64,000 nucleotides of DNA, from NCBI GenBank assembly GCA_015143295.1, contig CM026562.1, forward strand, positions 2,542,001-2,606,000, read 5' to 3'. A program made the translations under genes and the position numbers. The notes under the pieces are model-generated. The model did no database searches, was not told where the DNA came from, and worked only from the letters and a program-made list of their open reading frames with translations. This stretch comes from Tetracentron sinense. Lineage: Eukaryota > Streptophyta > Magnoliopsida > Trochodendrales > Trochodendraceae. Below, one piece after another: positions 58,833 through 64,000 of the stretch (position 1 is its first letter; each line of letters begins with the position of its first letter).

Positions 58833-59178
58833 CCAATCACAATTGAACTCGAGGAGAGTTCAATGATACCCATGGGCCAACACGTATCTCTTTTAACCCC
58901 TATTAGATGTGGTTAAGATTTATTAACTCTTGGGGTTCAACAATATAACCTTAGTTTTTAGGAAAAAAATATTAAACTCTAGTTAAGAATTTTTAACCCT
59001 TAGGATTGATATTTTTAATATATTTTTTAAAAAAACTGAATTTATATTGTTAAACCCCAATGGTTATTGAATCTTAACCACAATTAATAGGGGTTAAAAG
59101 GGACACATGTTTGACCTATGGGTGCGATTGGACTCTCCCGGAGTTTAATCGCAATTGGCTGTGATTAGAAATCCATCC
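58833..59178. mobile_element. Palindromic MITE copy 3
   Basis: The left arm (AGCCAATCACAATTGAACTC, GGGCCAACACGTATCTC, GGGGTTCAACAATATAACC) is inverted in the right arm (TATATTGTTAAACCCC, GGGACACATGTTTGACC, CAATTGGCTGTGATT). It belongs to the family at 11710/24002 and 26331-26703. No coding sequence. Confidence 0.75.
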
Positions 59179-59194
59179 ACCTCCATGCACGTGT

Positions 59195-59626
59195 AGGGGT
59201 GATACTCGAGCCGAACGAGTCAAGTAGTGGGGTGTTCGAAATATACTCTTGAAAACGTTTATTGAATTTTATCTTCTACTATAATGTGAGAGATAAAATC
59301 ACAATTAATTGCCATTGAACTCTCCTTGAGGGCCAAAATATTCCTTAAATTTTATCCTAAATGCCCCTCAGTAGGGCCCTTCTTCATAGTTTATCTCCCT
59401 CTTCTTCATAGTTTAAAAGATGGGACAATTTTTTTTACCCAAAATGTCGTCCCTCAAGTTTCTATACCTAAAATAGTATTTCATTTTTTCTCCAAAATAC
59501 CCCTCACTAGAGTCCCTCTCCCTCTCTCTCACGTGCAGCCCACTAGTAACTAATAAATAAAATAAATATATAAACATATTTATTTTTAGTATTTAAATAA
59601 ATTATATATTTATTTCAAATAAATAA

Positions 59627-59665
<39 letters not shown>

Positions 59666-59882
59666 CGAACCGAGCTTTTATCGAGTCGAGTATATATATA
59701 TATAATCGAACCGAGCTTTTATCGAGTCGAGTAGGGGTGTGTTCAAGCTCGGCTCGCTTACTAAACGAGCTCAAAAACAGTGTTGAAGCTCGGCTCGTTT
59801 ACTAAATAAACGAACGATACTCGAGTTTTTAACGAGCCGAGCCCGAGTAGTTCACAAATATTTTGTTCAATAACTACCCCTA
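59195..59882. mobile_element. TAGGGGTG-type inverted-repeat element(s), hAT-like
   Basis: TAGGGGTG occurs at 59195 and 59734 and its complement-like ACCCCTA ends at 59882. Between them CTCGGCTCG/CGAGCCGAG motifs occur in both orientations, and a 40-bp segment is directly duplicated around the TA run (59663-59730). It is probably a small non-autonomous element of 59734-59882 beside an older relative. Target duplications are not clear. Confidence 0.5.
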
Positions 59883-60994
59883 TTAATCTTAGAACAAATA
59901 TTGACACTATTAATCTGATTGCCGACTAAGTACTCATATGACTTTTAAAAGAAAAAAAAAATGAATGCCATCAATTGAAATAAAATATTCCATGTGGTGA
60001 AAGGTCCGACATAGAGCTAAAATTCACTATGTTTTTACAACAAAATCAGTGTAATTAACATGAAATCAAATTTGATACAAATTAAAATTAACCTATCAGC
60101 ACTATCTAAAATATTAGATTTACCAACTTAAGGCCTAATCTCTGATACCTATAATCCAAACCAGAAATTAATATATGGAGAGGAAAACTAACCATGGTAT
60201 AAACAAGGTAACCCACATGATAAAGTTAAATCTAACAACATAAACTAGAATCAAAATTTTAGCTAGGTTAATACTAACTAAAAATAAAACTAAGAAAAAT
60301 TAGAATTATCAATCAAATAAGCTAGCCTAAACTAACTTAAATAGGATTTGAAAAATTAAACTAATGTTTTGTTCAAAAAAGAATTTTAAAATGGCTTCAA
60401 ACTACCTAATATACACACTAAAATCTGAGATAAACTAATTAAATTAAAAAAAATCAAAAACATGAATTAACATAATTCAATCCATTTTAACTAAATCTAA
60501 AATTAATCATCCATAAAAGAAAACAAATTATTAAAAAAAAGAAAAAAGGAAATGGGGCTCACCTGTGTACAGCAGCGTGGAGAAGATGATGATGGAGGTG
60601 GTGGTGTTCGGCGCTGGTGCCGTGAACTTGATGGTGGTGGTGTCCGGCGCTGGTGTCATGAAATTGAAAGAGAGAAAGAGAGTTAAGGGAGAGAAACCCA
60701 AAAGCAAAAAAAAAAATTTGCTTGCATGTCGGTTTCAAGGGATTACCTAGTTTCCCAGAGGTTTTGGATGTCGCCGAAGGTTCCGGATGTGGCCGCCGAG
60801 AACAAGTAGGTCACCGGAGAGAATGATGCATGTCGCCAGCGTTGGTCGGAGGTCGTCCGAGATGGTGGGGTGGCCGGACTTCAGATGGTCGGAGGTGGTG
60901 CGGTGGCCGGTCTGCTAGAGATGAGGGAGAGTGCAGGAAAACAGAGCAGAGAGCAAGAGAGGAAGAAAGAAGAAACCATCGGGCTAATATTAAT
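59883..60994. other. CACTA leader region with a GGTGGTGG-rich duplication
   Basis: The first 650 bp are AT-rich with nothing recognised. At 60590-60660 a 33-bp unit (ggtggtgttcggcgctggtg) is duplicated, followed by GCCGG-rich text to about 60910. This may be the transcribed leader of the CACTA genes on the minus strand. The plus-strand frame at 60565-60750 comes from this repeat and is not called. Confidence 0.4.
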
Positions 60995-61349
60995 TAATTT
61001 TCACGGCGGTTTCATATAACCACAGTAATATATGAACATACCACAACGGTTACAATAAACCCACCGTGTCTACTACAATCTTAACGACGGTTATTTTTAA
61101 CACCGTCGTGCTATGTTGCGAAGGCGGGAAACCAAAAGGGTTGGAGAGAAATCTTACTACGACGGTTAGGGATTAAACCGTCGCAATATAGAACATTCAC
61201 GGCGGGGTATTAATTAACCGCCGTTAATTTTCTTCCGAAAACAGGTTGCACGGCGGTATAAACATACCGCCGTGGTATACCATATATGGCGGCGAATTTT
61301 ATTAACTGCCTTCAAAAATCCGCCGCAACAGGCCTTTATTTTTGTAGTG
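60995..61349. repeat. CACTA subterminal repeat zone and right terminus
   Basis: Motifs of the type ACGGCGGTT / AACCGCCGT occur at about 61003, 61042, 61061, 61083, 61104, 61159, 61175, 61199, 61218, 61250, 61266, 61288 and 61309 in alternating orientation. Such motifs bind the accessory transposase protein in CACTA elements. The zone ends with GTAGTG at 61349. Confidence 0.8.
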
Positions 61350-62307
61350 AAGGAATTTCATATTTATCATGGTTGGTAAATTTAAAATGTATTCAATAGG
61401 GCTTTTACAATAAAAATTATGAATTTAAATCAATCCACTTACATTAGTCTCACATAAAATGTCTTATGTTCGATTTAACTAAAACTCCCTTAATGTTACC
61501 ACTAACATCACATATTTTGATCATTATCACAAACATTCCATCAATCCCACAACATCTCTTTCTCCATTCTCCATCATACATGCTCCACAAAATAATCAAT
61601 TTCCCCTTGTTGAGTTATACATAACAAATCATAATAGAAAAACTCTCCAAAATCACAAAATCTTATATGAGGAATCTACATAATGATAATCATACTCTAA
61701 TCACTTTCTTACTTTAGATCTTGATCATATCATTCTTATTTACATTAAATATTATTCTGTTGGTAGAAAGGAATCCATATTTATCTCTCCCGATCGCTTC
61801 CCTATAATCAAACGCTTGCGAATGGGCTCAATCTAAGCCTTCACGCTCTTCTCCTTGCAAAACCTTTGATTTTCTCTCTTAGATCTCTCAAAATAATTTA
61901 TCTCTCTCTTTTAGGTTTAGAAAGTCTTAAAAATCATCAATCTATGAACATAAAGATTATTCATAGTGTTGGGGGCCTTAGGGACTCAAAAAGTTGAAAA
62001 ATCATGCAAACTCGTAAAGATCACTGCGTCGGGCGATTAATCGCCACCGGTGGGCGATCGATCGAGCAGGGCGCTGATCAAAATTTTATTATTATTATTT
62101 TCAAAGTCTTTTGCTACTTTTTGACTAGCTTTCTTTTCATGTAATTTATTCTTAAAAACAACTTAAATTAAATGATTTATTTGGGTTTTAAAATTCATAC
62201 GTCTCACATTAATTTTATAACCTTAATCACATTAAAATTAAACACAAATTTCTATAGAATTTAATAAAAAACACGAATGTAAGGAATGATAAATTCGGGG
62301 CTCTACA
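61350..62307. repeat. Right piece of the split LTR
   Basis: This sequence lies between the CACTA terminus and the ctctaca end at 62307, where copy 2 of the duplication resumes. It contains two GATCGATC-like palindromes at 62035 and 62056. No frame, and no repeat of the left piece, so it does not behave as a second LTR. Confidence 0.45.
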
Positions 62308-62948
62308 TATATAAAATGTTCTTAAACAATTATTAGAAATTAAAAGAACTTTGCTTGCTTCACCTAATTTTATAGGCATCTTTACAATATTTTTCTTCGC
62401 AAAAATAATAATGAATTTGGATCTATGATTAACGGAGTAATAGCTTGTTACAATATAAGTAAATAAACAACATTAATGTAATTTCAACACCAGTGGTTAC
62501 TTGGTATTATTTTATATAATGAGATATTTAATCCACCATTTTTTCATAAAAAATGAGATTAACTATGAACTAGATGTCTGGTTGGTACCTTACTAACCTA
62601 GATAAATGAAGTCACGTACCAAAACAAATAAATAGAATTAGTATTAGCCCTAAGAATTAATGCTAACAAACTAAAGTTAATGGGATGGTTGTAGCTTCTT
62701 TATTGTAACCGGGCACGTTCTAACTTGTTATCACCGGAGAAGATCTTGTGTGTTTTAAGACCCTCTTGGCTCATAAGAAATTTGTACGAAATTGCAAGTC
62801 TGTCCATCAGCGAGTCTGTCTAGCACTCTGAACTATGATTTAAAAGAAATGCAATAAAGTGAGATTAAGTCATATTGGTTGTAAAATGGCATATTAAAGT
62901 TAGCCCTAAAATTCGACAGTGTCATCCTTACACCAACTCTACAATTAG
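62308..62948. repeat. Segmental duplication copy 2 (right part)
   Basis: It matches 24690-24990 (gcttgcttcacctaattttaxaggcatcttta; ggttggtaccttac) and 25602-25719 (atttaaaagaaatgcaataaagtgagattaag; ccctaaaattxgxcxgtgtcat). The middle 62605-62832 has no match in copy 1, where a LINE fragment stands instead. Confidence 0.82.
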
Positions 62949-64000
62949 TGTAGAGACCCGAATCTTTTTCATGTCATTGCTTAGTTTATTAGGGGTATTT
63001 TAGTCTTTGATGTGTCTTCATGCATGTGTTCTTGCATAACTGGTTATCTTGAGGGTTTTTCTAATGGCCTGAGTTTGTTGTGGGTTTAGTGTATGAGTCA
63101 AGGGGTGTGAGGTGTTTTTGGTCTTGGGTGTTTCTTCACGAAATGATGGTTTGATGTAGGGTGTATGTTGAGTCTAAATCATGGGGATTCGAGTATTCTA
63201 AATATCTAAGATCATACAGTATAAAATACCCTAAGTGTGTATGTAAAACTCCGGGAGTCATGTGGTTAGTGCTAGCACGCAAGGCACATAGAAGTCGGGA
63301 CCTCTCATGCATGTTAGTATGTGTTCGATGATCACCTAGGTGAGTTAGAACATATGAGAGTGGAATCATGAGATAAGAGTAGGGGTTGGAATCTAGGTAG
63401 TAGAAGTATGAAAATAAACCGAGGGTCAGAGAGGGATGTCATAATACACCCTGAATTTTAGGAAGCTCTAGTTTTGTCACCGTTTATTGAAATTGAGTGA
63501 ATCTTAAATCATTAGAAAGGTATTAAGACCCTCTTCGAGGTTCGTGTTTAACATTTTTCTATCTTTTTAGTCTAAGCTAAGTCAAAAGTGGATTTTCCGA
63601 TGTTTTGTCTGATAAATTGCAGATCAGTCCACTTGTGGACCCATTTAGACCCCTTAAAACTCAAAATTAAGCTTTTTATAAAACATAAAAGTTGTTCCCC
63701 TTCAAAAGAAGAATCCAACGCAAGTTGAATCGTCAAAATCAGATGAACGAGTCAAAATTTATAGTTAAAATACTAAAGTAGGGTTAAATCTGTCGGAATC
63801 CGGAAAACAGGGGTGCGATTTATCGCAAATAAGCTGCGATCGATCGCAAAATAGTGCGATCTATCGCAAATTTCTGCGATCGATTGCATTCAGGCAAATT
63901 TTTATGTTTACCTTTCGGGTCTAGGTGCGATCGATCGCACGCGGACCCAGATCTTTTTAAAAAAAGGTGTTTTTGAGGTTTTTAACCCTTGGGGTTATAA
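62949..64000. mobile_element. Start of another LTR-like element, running off the right edge
   Basis: The duplication match ends abruptly at TGTAGAGACCCGAATC, an LTR-type terminus. The next 1,050 bp have no frame and include five GATCGATC-type palindromes at 63814-63939. Only one end is in the window, so type and orientation are open. Confidence 0.5.

Larger units (their letters stand above)
50386..61349 (-). mobile_element. Decayed CACTA (En/Spm) transposon, right end present, left end not found
   Basis: The right terminus at 61344-61349 reads ttttTGTAGTG, the complement of the CACTACAAAAA end of CACTA elements. It is preceded by a subterminal zone (60995-61340) with more than ten ACGGCGGT/ACCGCCGT-like motifs in both orientations. 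Two genes run away from it on the minus strand: a TNP2-type transposase (56723-52976) and a Transposase_24-type protein (52339-50386), the usual pair. No CACTACA occurs between 46281 and 50386, so the other terminus is mutated, deleted or displaced. The start given is the end of the second gene only. Confidence 0.85.
29645..62307. mobile_element. Insertion complex bounded by LTR-like termini (probable split LTR)
   Basis: The left terminus is TGTCGCGCCCCAAAAT and the right terminus is ATTCGGGGCTCTACA, a TG...CA pair with inverted GCCCC/GGGGC. The flanks are tttat (29640-29644) and tatat (62308-62312), four of five matching. Continuous copy 1 shows that all 32.7 kb is inserted. The pieces 29645-30564, about 46281-46690 and 61350-62307 do not repeat one another, which fits one LTR of roughly 2.3 kb split by a Copia element and a CACTA element, though two unrelated elements cannot be excluded. 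Confidence 0.5.

Noticed and set aside
60565-60750. Valine/glycine-rich small protein
   Set aside because: It is produced by a 33-bp duplicated GGTGGTGG unit; no homology or conserved start.

Overview
The window is plant nuclear DNA, most likely from a eudicot: it is AT-rich, has GT-AG introns, one interrupted chromomethylase gene and many plant transposable elements. I see no bacterial-type operons, no CRISPR array and no rRNA or tRNA gene. The species cannot be named from the sequence alone. All calls come from reading the bases; no alignment or database search was run. REGION BY REGION: (1) 816-11407, minus strand: the first 11 exons (432 codons) of a CMT1/CMT3-type DNA (cytosine-5) chromomethylase. 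They cover the N-terminus, BAH domain, methyltransferase motif I and chromodomain; the remaining catalytic exons lie beyond the left edge. Intron 3 is 7,561 bp and holds four non-autonomous hAT-like elements with recognisable 8-bp target duplications. (2) 11408-24340: the gene's upstream region, with a palindromic MITE that was split by a 5'-truncated minus-strand L1-type LINE (11750-23988). The LINE was in turn split by a young Copia-derived LTR element (16562-23276; 404-bp LTRs with two differences; TSD cgatc). (3) 24002-25719 and 26142-62948: two diverged copies of one segment that begins in the chromomethylase leader/upstream DNA. Copy 2 is broken by a Helitron-like element (26977-29524) and by an insertion complex of about 32.7 kb (29645-62307). 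(4) 29645-62307: a probable split LTR holds a minus-strand Copia element (30570-46275). Inside that Copia sits a gag-only LTR retrotransposon of TR-GAG type (31816-42634). To the right come a 179-bp x 8 satellite-like array and a decayed minus-strand CACTA (En/Spm) element with TNP2 and Transposase_24-type genes, whose right terminus is at 61349. (5) 62949-64000: the start of another LTR-like sequence that runs off the right edge. HOW THE PARTS RELATE: the one plausible host gene encodes an enzyme class that maintains CHG methylation and silences transposons. The surrounding elements are nested up to about four deep and mostly dead. Their premature stops are mainly TAG, which fits deamination of methylated CAG sites. 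The least explained signal is a cluster of GATCGATC-like palindromes spaced about 20-22 bp apart that recurs in four otherwise dissimilar LTR-like sequences.
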